Notes: generated by a model from the letters alone, not told the origin. DNA of 64,000 bases from Strigops habroptila (GCF_004027225.2 NC_044278.2:4464001-4528000); one strand, 5' to 3'; shown: positions 46,953-60,537, counted from the first letter of the stretch. Translations and numbers: made by a program.

Positions 46953-47539
46953 CCTGATCAGGAACTACAAGCACATTAACCAGCCTGGCCTGCTCTAAAA
47001 TCTATTTGTGGCAAGGGCAGCACAAACCCCCTTGCTGAAGGAAGCACACCGTCAGCTCCCCTGCTCCTTTCTTGCCTTTTTCTGATTCCATAACATGGGG
47101 GCTTTTGTTGCTTAGTTATTGATAAGTCTTGGTGGAAGCCCCATGCTGGCCATTTTGAAGACATGTTCTGACAATCTGGTAGACAGATCTGCTGAAATAG
47201 AAAATTTCCATTTTGAGAATGTTACCTTTTGTTTTGAAAGAATAAGGGTATCAAAGCAAAGCTGCTAAAGAGAAGCTGATGCCTTCCCTTTGTTTCTGAA
47301 TCCACATCTTGATGAAATCCTGTGACTAGTTAGCTGCTAAAAATATTTAACATTATGAATTAATAAAACCATGAATTTTGTAAAAGATGTTTTCTGGAAG
47401 GTCTTTCATGTTGCTGATTGCTATCTTTCTTGGTGGAATAAATCCTTCTGCTTAAGGTTTCAGTCTTCACAGCTGACATCTCAAAGTAGCTCATTTATTT
47501 GGGCAGTAGAACAGATTTAATGAACCACAGGGAACACAT

Positions 47540-47760
47540 GATTTTTCAGAAGTGACTGTAATGACAATGGTTCATAGATAATAACAGGCTATTTACCTGT
47601 GCCTGAATTGCTTCAAATTTATTTCCTTCAGAAAATTTCCTAACCTCAGCTACAGTAACAATACAATTGAGCTATAGGTCCACAAGCAATTTGTTAATTA
47701 AAATTAATGTTGCATATTGAGCTGTCGCATTAAGCACATAGGTCTTCTCTAAGAAACCAT
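47540..47760. promoter_or_regulatory. Candidate conserved non-coding element
   Basis: Unique sequence with GTGACTGTAATGACAATGG, GCAATTTGTTAATTAAAATT and AATGTTGCATATTGAG, a local cluster of homeodomain, SOX-like and octamer-like sites. It has no coding or transposon signal. It was identified by look only. Confidence 0.2.
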
Positions 47761-47990
47761 CATCAGCTAACCAAACAAATCTTTGGGTCTGACCAGCTTA
47801 AGAGATGAAGGATTTCTCTTTTCAGCTGCCTACAACCTTCCTGGTGGTTGTATACACTTATAATGTGTATATCCTTAGGCTTATTGATTCCCCTTTGTAA
47901 AGTGTAAAGCTGGTTTCTGTTGACATCTCGGTTATTGGACTGATGTGATTACCAAAGGGAGCAAGAAACTCTTTTATGTTCTTATGTGAG

Positions 47991-48080
47991 TGTCATGGTT
48001 TAACCCCAGCCAGCAACTAAGTACCACACAGCTGCTCGCTCCCTTTTTCCCAGTAACCAGGAAACATGCTGGGAAACAAA
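47991..48080 (+). mobile_element. Fragment resembling an avian ERV LTR 5' end
   Basis: TGTCATGGTTTAACCCCAGC, followed by CAGCAACTAAGTACCACACA and GCTGCTCGCTCCC, matches my memory of the 5' end of a common bird endogenous-retrovirus LTR family, including the TG start. The resemblance ends after about 60-90 bp. No retroviral coding sequence, primer-binding site or partner LTR is visible, so this is a truncated solo-LTR relic with no gene content. Confidence 0.6.
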
Positions 48081-51000
48081 ATCGATTCAGCAGAAGCAGT
48101 TAGATACCTTGGGTAGGTTTTCAGTGAGATTTAGATACTTGAATCCAATAACGCAACTCACAGACCCCTTGCTTAACCTCCCCGACATAGAAAAGGCTAA
48201 GGATACTTGGGTTTTCACCAGGAAGTTCTCTAGTGTAGCCTTTGCATCTGATCCTGCTCTGAAGTGACAAAACCCAGCATCTCTCATGATATCTCCTTCT
48301 GTGTAAGGAGGAGCCAAGGCTGCTGCTTCTTGCTTTGAGGACTGTTTTGTAATTTCCTTTAATGCCCACAACTTCAAGGTGTCATCCTTACCTGGCTACA
48401 GGACCGTGCTCTGTCCTCTGTCCCTCCTCCTTGCTTCCCAGATCAGATGCCTTTGCAAAAAAACAGAGAGATATTGTCCATCCTCAGATGGTTTTAGGTA
48501 CCTAGATCTGTGAGACCACTCAGATGCCAAGATCCTTTGATAATCTAAGAGTTGCAGGAGCCCAGTGTCATTGGCTTTCATTGCCAGGCAGAATTTGGTC
48601 TTGGGTATCATTCAAGTGCTTTAATAATTGCTGTCTTAGATTTAATTATGCACCTAAGCTTGGATTTACTTCATGTTAATGTATTTTTTATGTAGTATTA
48701 ATACCAAAATGCATATTATAGTTTTCACAGGCAAGCTCACGTTTCAAAATAAACTCCCGGATCTACATGACAGAATATGAATTTTAAACATTTTTAAGAG
48801 GAAAATTTTGGCATTTGTGTAAAGAAAAAAGGCGGTAGAGAAAAGAACTGCAGTGATAATTTCCAATGAGCCAAGTAATCCTGATACCTTTTTTCACATG
48901 CACCCCACATCTTTGAAAGGATATGTACTGCATCTTATAGAAGTGGAGAGTTTTGAGAAGTGCAACATTTTCTTGTAACAACATATCAGTTTCAGGTTGT
49001 GATGAGAAAAAATCGCGTTCAAATATCACAGGTTCAAAAGTGCAGCTGAAATTTTAGAGTACTAGTTTCACATTCTGCTTAAGGAGGACTGTGAAAAGAG
49101 AAGTAGAGAGGAGACTGAGGATAAAATTCCAATAAAAATAAGATATCTATATCTAACCAGACAGTCAGTATTATATGTATCAGTATAATACTGTGTGCAT
49201 GACGAATATGGTAACAGAGCATTAAGGCTGCATGGTTAGGCAGTCAAAAGTTTGGAAACAGACTAGTTAAGGTTACTCACTGTGCTGCTCTGCTCCCTCA
49301 CATTGTGAACACATTTTGCAGGGTTTTTTTAAATGCAATACTTCCCTGCATACTCCTTCTCAGATAGAATAAATATTTCTTTTAAATAACCTCAGGAAAC
49401 TTGAAATGTTGTTTATTCCTCTAAGCATTTGTGGATTTTCATTATCATAGTGGTGCAGACAGTAACACAGATGCTCAACCTGGTTTTTATCCTTTTGTAC
49501 CATTCAGATGGCACAGAAGGGCCATAAACCAGACAATACCATCCCACCTCTCCTCCCTCCTCCCATATTTCCTTCTGCTATTTTTGATGTGGATGCTTCT
49601 CTCCTGCCTCCCTCCTTCTGCCTTTTTTGTGTAGTGAAGCAAAATGAAACGCAGCAGTACAGCTTCTCAAATGAGTAACAAGAGCTGGCAAGTCCCCTCC
49701 TCCATCATCACTCCTGTGCATGGCAAAAGATGCAAAGCAACACCTCTTGCAGGTCTTCATGTGATTTGTCCTTGTCTGTCTCAAAGGTCAAGGTGAAGAC
49801 CCTCCAAGCCTAGGGGATCTAGGTCTAACTTATTTTATACCAGTCATGTTTGTGTTTTACCTCTCCCACCCTCATCCCAACAGACACATGGTGTCCCTAA
49901 GTCTTTTCTTTGGAAGGACTACTGAGCCTGTGCAGAACAACCTTTTCCTACCCAACTTCTGAGGTAGGCTTCTTGGTTCAGTGTTGTCAGTCAACAGAAA
50001 AGCCCCCCAGCTACAGTTTAGCCAGTTCACCCACAAACTCAATTGCCTAATAAATAAGTAAGCTTTAATTGCTACTCTCTGGAGTTTTTTCTTGACATGA
50101 AATAGGCTCTCTGATAGAATTCCATTCATTTTCATGCTGTGACTTGCCTGGCTGCTAACCTCTCAAAGCGTCACTAATCCTATATCCACCACAAAGGAGA
50201 CCAGCCTATTGCCTCGGAAAAAAGTACTTAATTAAAACTGCAGCATCTACTCCAATCCCTTTGACACTCATCCAAACCCACTGATATTGATGGTCTCACA
50301 ACAGACTTGTCCTGATGCAGATTTTCATTAGAAGTCATTGTCCAGGTCTGCTGGAGCATCTTATGGAGAGAGGAAAATATTCGTAATAAATGCAAAGATA
50401 TCCAGTACATCCATGTGCTATGTTGTCAGACAGTCTTGAGAGCAAAAATCACAGCTGCATGCATATCCCTTCCCTTTCCAATTAGGGAGTGGGCAAACAC
50501 CTCATTTTGATGTGGTTAATAACTTTACGAGCTCCAGATGATGATCAGCACTCACCTGCTAGAGGTACCTGCCCTCATTTCTGAAAATGCAGAACACGGG
50601 TACTCTTTCATTCATTTTTTGTGTTAATTCTGCAAGGTTATCTTACATCATCTTCATCATCAGTTTAAGCTAAGCTGGAAGTCTTGGCACTGAAGCAGAT
50701 GAGGATTAGCCACCAGAGCTTTCTATCAAGACTTTTCTATGTGTGCAACCCTCAGTGGGGAGGCAGGGGTAAATGGGGAGTGGTGCACGCTCTGTAGAGC
50801 AAAGGCATTTCTATGCCTTTATTGTACCTGCTGGCAGCTTCTTGTCCCCTTATTTGTTTTCTCAGAACTGAGGCTTCAACATTAGCTCGATTCTTACATG
50901 TTCTCTGTAATGGGTGTGCAGGGTATTCCAACCCACTTCACTGCGTGGCTGACTAAGAGACTAAGGTAAAAGGGGCAAACTATGGGCTGACAGTATGAGG

Positions 51001-51727
51001 TGGAAGAAATACGGAAAAAATTTTCATATTGTATCTTTTAGCTTCTATTTCATTTTGCAGAATAGCATAAAATTCTTACCTGGAGTGATGGTTTTAAAGC
51101 ATAAGGAAGGCAACATGATTCTGTAATGTGACTCCATGATAATTTTCTTCTTTTATAAACCTGAGCTTAGTTTAATAGATTTCTATTCTAAAGTTATGTA
51201 AGGACAAAGAAAAAAACATGTTGTGTTCAAAATCAGAGCAAGATCAAGCAGGCTGTATGAAAAAAAAAAGAAAAAGGTTTACCTGGGAAGGTCAGCAACT
51301 CTTTAGCAATTTTATTATAAATAACTCAATTATATTGTATAATTCCCATAATTTCCAGAGACCTCATTGATTACTCACAATGGTACTGCATTAGGATGCT
51401 GATAATGAAATGTTTATTTTAATAACTATTCTCTATGTAGATGTACTAGTTTGCAGAAGCACTAGGTTAAGGATACTTCAGTTAAGTGATTCCTGAATGA
51501 ATTTAACATAATAAGGAGGACAGATGGGCTTTCAACTCTGTAGCAACAGTAAAGAAAACAAGACATCACTGGAGCATAAATCTTTCCATGCTGTTCTTTT
51601 TGCAAATACAATATACTGCCTTTCAGCACATTAGCTATTTCTGCTTAGGATAGTTATATCATATAAAGAACTCAGAATTTTAATCAATAAAGGCTAGACA
51701 TTTCTGACACTTATGTTAAGCAGCAGC
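48081..51727. other. Non-coding unique sequence, no gene seen
   Basis: No recognised exon or RNA gene. Open frames of up to 96 codons (48087-48377 minus) overlap each other in several frames and look like chance. It is otherwise AT-rich unique sequence. Confidence 0.5.
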
Positions 51728-52519
51728 TTACCCTGGGAAGAATAAATTTCCATGTTTCCTTGACACATACTGTAATAAATGGAATTGCACTGGCAACAAG
51801 ATAATGGGTACTTTCAGCAACGGTTGCAGATCCTGGCCTAACATTAGTGCTGAAAATGACGGAGTTTGATTTTCACCAGAACTTCCATGAGAAATTAGAT
51901 TCTTTCTACCTGTTTCTGTTTCTCGTCTCCACATTGCAGGCAAATCTTGGTTCCCTTTACTGTCCCCATAATACCTCTTTGATGAGCACATTTCAATATG
52001 TGAGCTGTTACCCAGATCTCCTGAGAATCCAGCTGCAAGTCCATTTCTGTGCTCAAAGCCATTATCACTCTGCCTGGATCCAAAGGCATTTGTAACATCT
52101 GCAAACAAACAGTCAAGGAGCAACTAAAGATGCAGTTCCAGCAGCAGGAATTTAAAATCCATTTGAAATACAGAGGTACTGTAATCTGTGCAAAATGGTT
52201 AGATTTCACACAACTACTGAACTATTTTGACAATTTAGACCTTAAAAATCTGTACCAATGACTATATTGCAAAACACAGAGGCATCAGCACAGCATGATG
52301 CAAGTCTCTGATCTCAAGTTAATCTTTAAAAAGAAAATGACCTAGAAAGAATATATTTAGTTTCTTACGTAGCTGAGGGTTTTGTGTTACACTTTGCAGA
52401 CAGGAAAGGCCTGGAGAGGATTTGCTACTTCTCATTGTCGATTCTGTTGAGCCATCTCTTACCCTCATTAATCTTACAACAGACTCTGCCCAGCATCTTC
52501 CCATGTAAACAAGAGTCCC
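51728..52519 (-). other. Candidate two-exon open reading frame, unrecognised
   Basis: On the minus strand a putative exon 52519-52369 has an acceptor (pyrimidine tract then CAACAG) and a donor CTAC|GTAAGA. The next, 52098-51732, has a TTTGTTTGCAG acceptor and a donor CCAGG|GTAAGC. The intron would be 270 bases. The first exon ends one base into a codon and the second supplies the other two. Joined, the frame runs open from an ATG at 52504 to a TAA at 51728, about 168 codons. The product is serine- and asparagine-rich in its middle (MCSSKRYYGDSKGNQD) with a more hydrophobic end (LLKVPIILLPVQFHLL). I recognise no family. A second frame in the larger exon is also open, so chance or a non-coding transcript is quite possible. 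Confidence 0.25.
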
Positions 52520-55500
52520 CTGTTGGGAAGGCTGAGCAGGATGCTTGGTATAACTTCCAACATTTGGGCCAACACATAATATGTAGTGTATGAAAATTTT
52601 TCTAGGTAGCAGTTGTAACTGCAGCTACAATCTTCCACAGGGGTTTTGCAAAAGACTTTTGGAGAGAGTGCTCAGTTTCCTGTTATCCTTGCTTAGTCTG
52701 TGTTGGGGTTTAAGGAAACCAAAGACCTTCCCCGCCCAACACTTCAAGCTCTACCAGCATCAGTGCTGCTCCATGGACCCTCTGCTTTCTGTATTGGATG
52801 TGGAGCGGGTGAAACCAAGGGAGGTTCTCAAAGGATGGGTCCAAGAGTCTCCATTAGTATTAAGCAGTCTCATTAATCACAGCTGCCCTTTAGACAATAA
52901 AACCTCCCATCACTAATCTGGATAGATATGTTTATAAACCATATGTAATATTACTTACCAGCAGCAAAATGAAACAAATACATTGACATATATGCAAGGA
53001 AAAAGTTGGGAAAGGCAATAGAAAAGTCGTATGGAAGTAAAATGCATGCACATTTGAGTATACCTCTGTGTGTATGGATATGGATGTATCGATAAAGGAA
53101 TTAGAGCAGGTGCTGCGTTTATACACTCTCATGTCTGATAAATGAAAGAACTTTCACATGTATGCCTGTCCTTTTAATAGAAAAGGGCTTATAAGATGCT
53201 GATTATTACAATCTGTCATGCTTTCACATAAAAAAATTACACCAAACATATACTGAAAATATTTTAGTAGATGCTCAGTCACTTTGAACCCAGTTATCCA
53301 TCATGCTTTGCAAACACAAGCTGTCATAGAGGGAAAGTTTCCTTATCTTTTCTTCAGACCAGAAAAAGAAGCATAAAATCAAAGTTTATAGTAATTCATC
53401 TTCTTACACAAAGACAAAGGAATTAAACTGTACAAAGACCAATTCAGGTTCATGATATCTGTTTTAATAGCCATGATCAAGACTAGATTTTCAGTCACAG
53501 TTTTTTACTTTGAATCTTAAACTCTAGAGGTTCCCTGGAGACTCCTTGTTAACATGAATTGTAGAATATAAAATATATAATACTCAGTTTTATTGATTTT
53601 AACAAAAAATAACTGTCTGTGTTTAAAATTTTACCTTCCTATTACCTGAGGTAAAAGCATTAACTCTATTTTCTGTGTAATTCTTTTTTAATTTCATATG
53701 GGGTTCTTTCACTTTCGAAGATTAAGAATCTGTAGGAAGACTGGAACTCTTCTCTGATTTAATCCCATATACTGATTGCTTTTTGACTCTACTCAAATCT
53801 CTCTCTTTTTTGCCAGAAGACATTGTAATGATAATTTTCGGACAAAGACACTATCTGAAAAATAAGGCTAGTTTTCAGTCAAGTCTAAAGGACGAGATAC
53901 CACAATAATAGCTGCTTATATGATTTATTAAAAGAGCACTTCTTTAAAAAAAGGGATGAAACCAAACAAAATTAACATCAGAAGATCCATATATAAACCA
54001 GGCCAGTGAGAGTATTTAAAGAAAAGTAAACTCATTACTATTTTCCTTAATCCCACTTTTTTTTAATTTGTGCCTAGCCCTTTTACCCTGTTTCTACACA
54101 AATTTAAGCTGGTTAGATGTCTCTCTCCACCTTCATTTCAATTATTGGAGCTGGAGCTTCCCTAACAGTGAAACGAGGATCACAACACTTCTATGCTTCA
54201 TCAACCAGTTCAATTTTCAATTACTAAGGTACAGCAGAAGATTTCTACCTTCATACCCAGTATAAGCCTCATTTTTATAATCTGTAAGCATTTCTTCCTT
54301 AAAGTTCCTGTTTACTTGAATAAAGCATTTGGTTCCTTGAAGGTTTTCCTCAGCCCTTCTGTGCCCTGTCCTGTGTTTTATGGTCTCTGTAGCTAGTCTT
54401 TAAGCAAACACTTTAACACAGGACATTCATCCTCTGTGGCCGCAGAAACAAAATGGTGAATGAAATCAATACTTGCTTCCCATCCTGCTTTCAATATACC
54501 CCAGCAACTATGCAAGTGGACAAGTGTGTGCAAGGTAGGGCAGAAGGGGAAGCAAAACCGCAAAATAAAAGAGCTCTTGAAAAAATGGCAGGAAAAGATG
54601 CTGTTTGGTGTTCACAAAACATCAGAAAGCTAAACGCAAATCTATCCTTGAAGAAAGGAATGGAGAAAGACACTAGAAGGAATTTAGGAGGTTGAGTTCA
54701 AGCTTTCTTTTAAGTTTCGAGTTTGTCTGAAACAGAGACAGAGTTTGACTCTCAGTGCTGCTGACACTGCATAAAGTGAACCCACCAGCGCGGTTTAGAT
54801 GACACCTAGGTAAACAGCAGCAGATTTCATGCTGTTCTAATACAGACCCCTGTGAAAGCACAACTGTTCAGGAAAATATGTAATATACTTCAAATATGTA
54901 GGCCTACAAACCTCAAGAGGCACCACTGCAATGGTTCTAGCTGAATGACTTCTAATTTGACACTGAAGAGGCAACCTGCCATGTAATAACTATGAAAACT
55001 GCACAGGGACAATAATTCAGCTTACTGTAGCTGTATTTTAAGCACAAGGAGTTCTGCTGTATATTAGTGCTAACCTTAACACAAAGCTTACCTTGATATC
55101 ACGATCGCTCTGTTTTTTAATGTGTGTGATCCAACAAAAAAATAAATCCTAGAATGTGTTGTAAACACAGACAAGATTGATGTACCACATTGCATATACT
55201 AAAAGAAAAAACAGAAGCATTTGTAGCAGAAGAACTAACGCGAAAAACCAAAACAATCTTCTGAGATCACTGGCAAACCACCAATGATTTCACTGGACAG
55301 GGCAGGTAAAGTCTTTCTAGATGTCTCACCTGAGCCAATGATCATTAATGAAGCCCAGTTCCATTACAAAATAAACCTTCCTTCCCATATAGCTCTTTCT
55401 TATTCAAAGAACTGCTTGAGCAGCACAACAGCTCAGTGATAAATGCAAGCATTTTGTCTGCTTTCCAGAGGCACAATGGAGTTTACCAGTACCTATCCAG

Positions 55501-56100
55501 GCCTGAACAGGAATTAAATGTCCTGAGTTCTGGACTGGCACTAGTTCCTTCTAGTCCTCATGAATTTAAAAGCAAACATTAAGGAGAATAGTCATTTATT
55601 GATGCTGTTCTGCACCACTAGGCATAAGACGCATACTTAATTCCCAGCCCCTTGCTCTGCAGAGACCAGAAGCACTTAAACTGGAATGTCTCATCACTTC
55701 AGTAATGACATCTCCAGGGATCTCCAGAGTGGATGGGCTACAAAATCTGAGAAAGTGACTGAATCTGTCTTTCTTGGTGCAAATGCTGATTCCCTAAAAT
55801 AAAAGCACAAGAAGCTGCTGCAACATGGTGTTATTAAAATTCGTAAATATATGTTTATTAATGAATACCTGAGGTTTATTAATCAGGTAGACCCCCTCTG
55901 GTTCTGAAAAATCCTTTAAAAAAAGTGTGACACGGGGGTGACAAATCAGGACTCAGAAAAATTTTTATATGCTCTGTGTAAAGAAAGTGCAAGACATGAA
56001 GTGCAGCAACGCACCGAAGAGACACAGCAAAAGCCATAGACACCTTGCTACATAATCAGTTTACTAGTCTAGTCATCAGTCGGGACTAAAAGGAGCTGTA
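52520..56100. other. Non-coding unique sequence, no gene seen
   Basis: AT-rich DNA. Open frames reach 108 codons (52590-52916 plus) without recognisable domains. No transposon or microsatellite of note. Confidence 0.5.
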
Positions 56101-56116
56101 CATTTTGATTCCGCAG

Positions 56117-56399
56117 TGCTTCAAAATCTGGGTCAGCCAAAAAAACCCCCTTTCCGGCTGCCTGCCATAGCCCGGGAGTGTGCACAGTGCTGGGAGGCAT
56201 TGCCAGCACCGGCCACTCTGAGGAGCCAGAAGGCAGCAAACCGCTGCCTAAAAAATCCAACAGGCAGCGATGTCCATTTGCTTATAACGCAATGTCTGAG
56301 CATTATGAAACTTTGGGAATGTTTAACGCCTTCTGGAAGTCAGGCAAGATTGTGTTTATCACGTCTGAGTAGTAGAATGTCTGACTATCCTGAACGCAG
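56117..56399 (+). other. Candidate exon in a GC-richer block, unrecognised
   Basis: This 283-base block is flanked by an acceptor-like CCGCAG (ending 56116) and a donor-like CGCAG|GTAGGA (56399/56400). It holds about ten CpGs, far above the local background. One plus frame is open from acceptor to donor (containing AIARECAQCWEALPAP). A second plus frame is open to a TAG at 56370 (ending FNAFWKSGKIVFITSE), and part of the minus strand is open too. With several frames open, the coding sense cannot be assigned. It could be a real exon, a non-coding RNA exon, or an old GC-rich insertion. Confidence 0.22.
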
Positions 56400-56409
56400 G
56401 TAGGAAGTT

Positions 56410-59400
56410 ATTATGCTGTTTGGAGAATATTTAAAAAATTACTTGAAATTTAGCAAGCTGTTTGCAGGCTGTAGTGTGAGCATCCATTACGGGATTCCCA
56501 TGTCAGCAGGGAGCTGTGGGACCCTTGGAGCCCAGAATCCCATCTTCAGCACTCATTAGTAACCAGAAAAACACCCAGAAAAGTGGGGTGTGCTATCACC
56601 TCTCCGAGCTGAGGGCTGGGAAGATGACAAGAAAGGAGGCAAGGACTAGCAGAACAAGCAAGTGTTTTAAACAGGATGCAGTGCATGGGGGCTGGGAGCA
56701 GTGACTGGCTCTGCCACCTCTCTCCATTCCTGGCACAGCCTCTGGCTGAGGCCATGTCTTACGCAGCACAGCAGGTCCCTAGGTCAGGTGGCCTGGCCAT
56801 TCAGCTCATAGATAAAGGCATATATCTACTTATACAAATGAAACATATGCCACCTGTGACTCTAAAGCAATAGCCACAGGCAGCAATGCCTGCCCTCTCC
56901 TCAAGAAAATGAGTAGTATGGGGAAGGGAGAAGTTGCAGCTGTGGCATTGCCCTGGGAGCTTGTGCATCCCATTCAATGATGCCTGTGTCAAACCACACA
57001 GGAGTTGTGGGTTTCCTTGAAACAGCTTTTTGTCTGAGGAAGTTTTGTCTAGCTCACATTGAAGACTTTGCAAGTTTTCCCAGACCTCCGAGATGTTTAG
57101 CTGTGTGAAGGCTCTATCACATGCCTGGTCCTCTCAGATGCATTATGCCTCTGCTTTGGTTGTGGTCCAGGTATGCGCTGAGACACTCAGGGTTTCTGTA
57201 GCTGTGCCTGTATCTCTGTTCAACAAAGCTGATTCTTCCAGGACATGTTTGCTGGATGTGCTGAGGCTGAATTCAGACTACGATACATTCCCAAAACATT
57301 ATCTTTACTGCTTGTGCACAGAACAAGTGTTTGGCACATAAATACATGCTTCTGCCGGGAAAATCCCTTGTAGATATAGATGTGTGGAAAGGAAAGAGTA
57401 AGACGTGTAGCAGATGTAGCACAAAAAAGGCTTTGAAGGCAATTTGCCCCAGAGGAACAACTCAAGTGCAATGACCTCCTCATATTTTCATATATACTGT
57501 GCTTAAAGACTTAAACTCGGCCATTGGAGTGCAAGCCACTCTCCCACAGACACCTGTTATGTCTTTAGCATTGCATACTTTCTGTTATAGGTAACAGCAA
57601 CACCTTGCTTTTGTGGCAGAATTTTGAATAAAATCTCTTATAAAATCAGCCAGAGCTGTGCAGACAGCTTCAGCCCCCTGCAATCAATACTTTATGGATA
57701 AGTTGATGCATGCACTCTGAAGAAAATGAAACTAAATGTACCATGTCAGTTTACATAATCCAAGAGCCGATAGCCTTCATTTTCTGAGCCACCAACACAA
57801 AGATGTAAAATAAGGAGCTTCAGACACTGGAGTTTAATCTCTGTATACTTTGCATTTTCAAAAAATGTCTCAAAACCTTTTTAAGGGGGGAAAAAACAAC
57901 CAAAAGTGTCATGGCATTTCAGACAGAGGCTGAAAAAACTGTGTAAGTTGGAAAAAATGCTGCATAAACACCCTTCTTTCTGTATTATGCTGGCTGCCTG
58001 GCACATCATTAGATAAGTCATGAAAGGCAAATGCTTTCAGTATCTGTCATCTGAATTCACCTCAGGACTTCAGTTTTCAACTTTATTTAGGTTCCTGTAG
58101 CACCCAAAAAGAATATGAGGGTAATACTCCTGGGACCATAGACAGCTAGTGGCAAGCCATGCTGTAAGACTGTGGTCTCACAGTACCCTGCTCTCCCTGC
58201 CTTTGTGGCTTTGTGGCTATTAGTTTCATGTTCATGTGCAACTGTAAAAGGTTGTTTCAATGATGAGAGCTCTTCAGGATCCCTTGTTTCATCACCGTGA
58301 TCTTCATATGCAGGTGATGGCTTCCTTGAAACCTGTCAGCTTCAGGTACTGATTATTCATCCAAATATGCACATGAGCACTCTTTCATGTATGGCTGGAT
58401 GTGCATAAAATTGATAGCTAGGTTGGAAAATACTGGCTTGTATTAAAGATGGAAGCATTCCCTGTTCATGTTGATCCTCTTATTGTTTGAAATAGGCTTC
58501 ATATAAAAGCCAATTTCTTCCCATAGAATGATTTCAGAGAGTTACTCTGATAGTACAACTTATGAGATGTTTTATGCAAGAGAGATACTTGGCAGTTCAT
58601 GACAATTAAAAAAAATATGAATTTTCTATTATATTTTAGCAAATATCATGTCACATAAATACATTAATGTTAAAAAATAGAGATACCTCATGCTTGCCAA
58701 GTTGGCAGTTAGATGCCTAAATATCCTACAAATCTGAAGTATTATAGTGCTATAGCTGGTCCTACCTCTCCAAGTTACCCTTCATTTTCAGGGGAAAAAA
58801 TAACAGAACAGCAGAGGACTTTGAGAAAAGAAGAAGAAATAGGTTGCCCTTTGTGTAGACAGTGAAGACACTCATCCTTGTACTGGAATATTTACATATA
58901 TATCTTTACATTTGCAGATTTTTACATTTACTTTTTGCATTCCTACACAGCTTTGTTAGTTGACATGATGTACAAGATGAAATAAAAAGATATAAGGAGG
59001 AAGCAAACACTATGAATTCCCTTAGGTCGGACACCAATACATCTGATACATACTGAATCTAGTACTTCTTGAGCAATATTTCTCTTCCATTTAATCAGGT
59101 AAAGTCTCGAGAGAACAAGTGGTTGCTGAGTAGTCTCTTTCTAACCTCAGGTATCAACCAGGTTATCCTAAATCCCCTAGCTTTTCTGCAATGCCCTGTT
59201 AGAAACTGCTCAACATTAAGTGCCCAAGACATTAGGAGGTGGACCTCACTATCTAAGGGACCTTGTGGTAAAGGCAGTGGCCCTGCCAGGAAAGCAGATT
59301 TAGAGTCTGCATGGAAGATCCACCTTTCAACTCAGTTGAACCAAGAGCTGAAGAAGAACAAAGTGTTTTAGTGCAAATGGAGATGTCAAAACTGACAAGG

Positions 59401-60055
59401 AAAAGCAAAAACAAACCCATCCACAGGAATCGGTGTAGTACCAATTATTCAAGAACAGAATCTGTTGCTAGGTGCTGGGCAGGAAGAAAATACATGTGCT
59501 GTCTTCCCTGTTTTCACCTCCCCTTCATCTTACCCCACTAAGTTATTTTTGTACTGTTTTGTCTCCCCACTTTAGTCTCCATTCTCGGCATTTTTCATCA
59601 CAGTGCCTCCCTAGAGCCTTTGCCTCATCCTGGGCTACTAATCTGTGGGATGATAAACCCAGGAGATGAAGCTTTTTCATGCTGTTGCAGTCAGATAGAT
59701 AGTTTTTTGTTGTTGTTCTTGCTCTGTCTGTTCTCACGTTCTTACTGATCTCCTCTGAAACACACAGGGCAGAGGACAGTAAAGCAGCACAGGAAGAGGG
59801 GAGAAGTATAAGTGAAATTATGGCCCAATGCAGAAGTCTCAAGTCACAACATCTTTAGATGGAAAAACTATCAGAAGTAAGGTTTTGGAAGAAGAAGTGC
59901 CTTCCCTGCTGACAGCACCATGAGGAATAGCCTCAGGGCAGAATTTTAAGAACAGAGGCTGTGTTGACCTCTCTTCAGCCTTGCATGGTGCTCAGCATGA
60001 GAGATCAGGGGAAAAAATTATACTGGGTCAGATACAAAGACACATCACATTGCAG
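56410..60055. other. Non-coding unique sequence, no gene seen
   Basis: No recognised gene. The open frames at 59069-59371 and 59311-59541 (plus) overlap and show no known domain. No transposon is evident. Confidence 0.5.
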
Positions 60056-60059
60056 CAGA

Positions 60060-60537
60060 GATGCAGTAGGCCCCCTGATTTTTCTGTGGCTCTGGATAGC
60101 AAGAACTGGGATACTGTATTCAATATGACCACAAGAAAGATTTGAAAAGAGTGCAGAAAAGACCAACGAAAAAAGCGGCTGGAGGGATTTACCTAAGAAG
60201 AAGATTAAAAGAACTAAATAAACATGTATAGTTTGGCTAAGTGATAACTAAGGAGAGGCACACTAACCGTCTACAAATATTTGACTGACATACACACTAG
60301 GGAGGGAAAGGAATTACTTAGCATGAAACAAGCAGGTATATCGGGGAGTAATGGGATGAAATTAAGAAATGGAAAATTGAGGCTGAATTTAAGGCAAATC
60401 CTCCTGACAATGAATTCCAATAGTCTGCAGAAAACATACCAGCAGATGGGCAATAGGGAACAGTACTGCATGGATAAAAAGAGGGACTAAAATGATTTGC
60501 TGGGTCTTTCCAGTCTCAAATATTTATGACTTTATAA
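60060..60537 (+). mobile_element. Ancient CR1/L3-type LINE 3' fragment
   Basis: The sequence follows the CR1/L3 ORF2 C-terminal and 3' region at low identity. It includes TGGGATACTGTATTCAATATG (the region coding the YC-QF motif), AAAAGAGTGCAGAAAAGACCAA, AACCGTCTACAAATATTTGA, GGAGGGAAAGGAATTACTTAG, GGGATGAAATTAAGAAATGG, GAGGCTGAATTTAAGGCAAA, then GGACTAAAATGATTTGCTGG, GTCTTTCCAGTCTC and a degraded end TATTTATGACTTTAT. The sharp octamer is lost, which fits an old copy predating avian CR1 subfamilies. The left boundary is uncertain. Confidence 0.85.
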
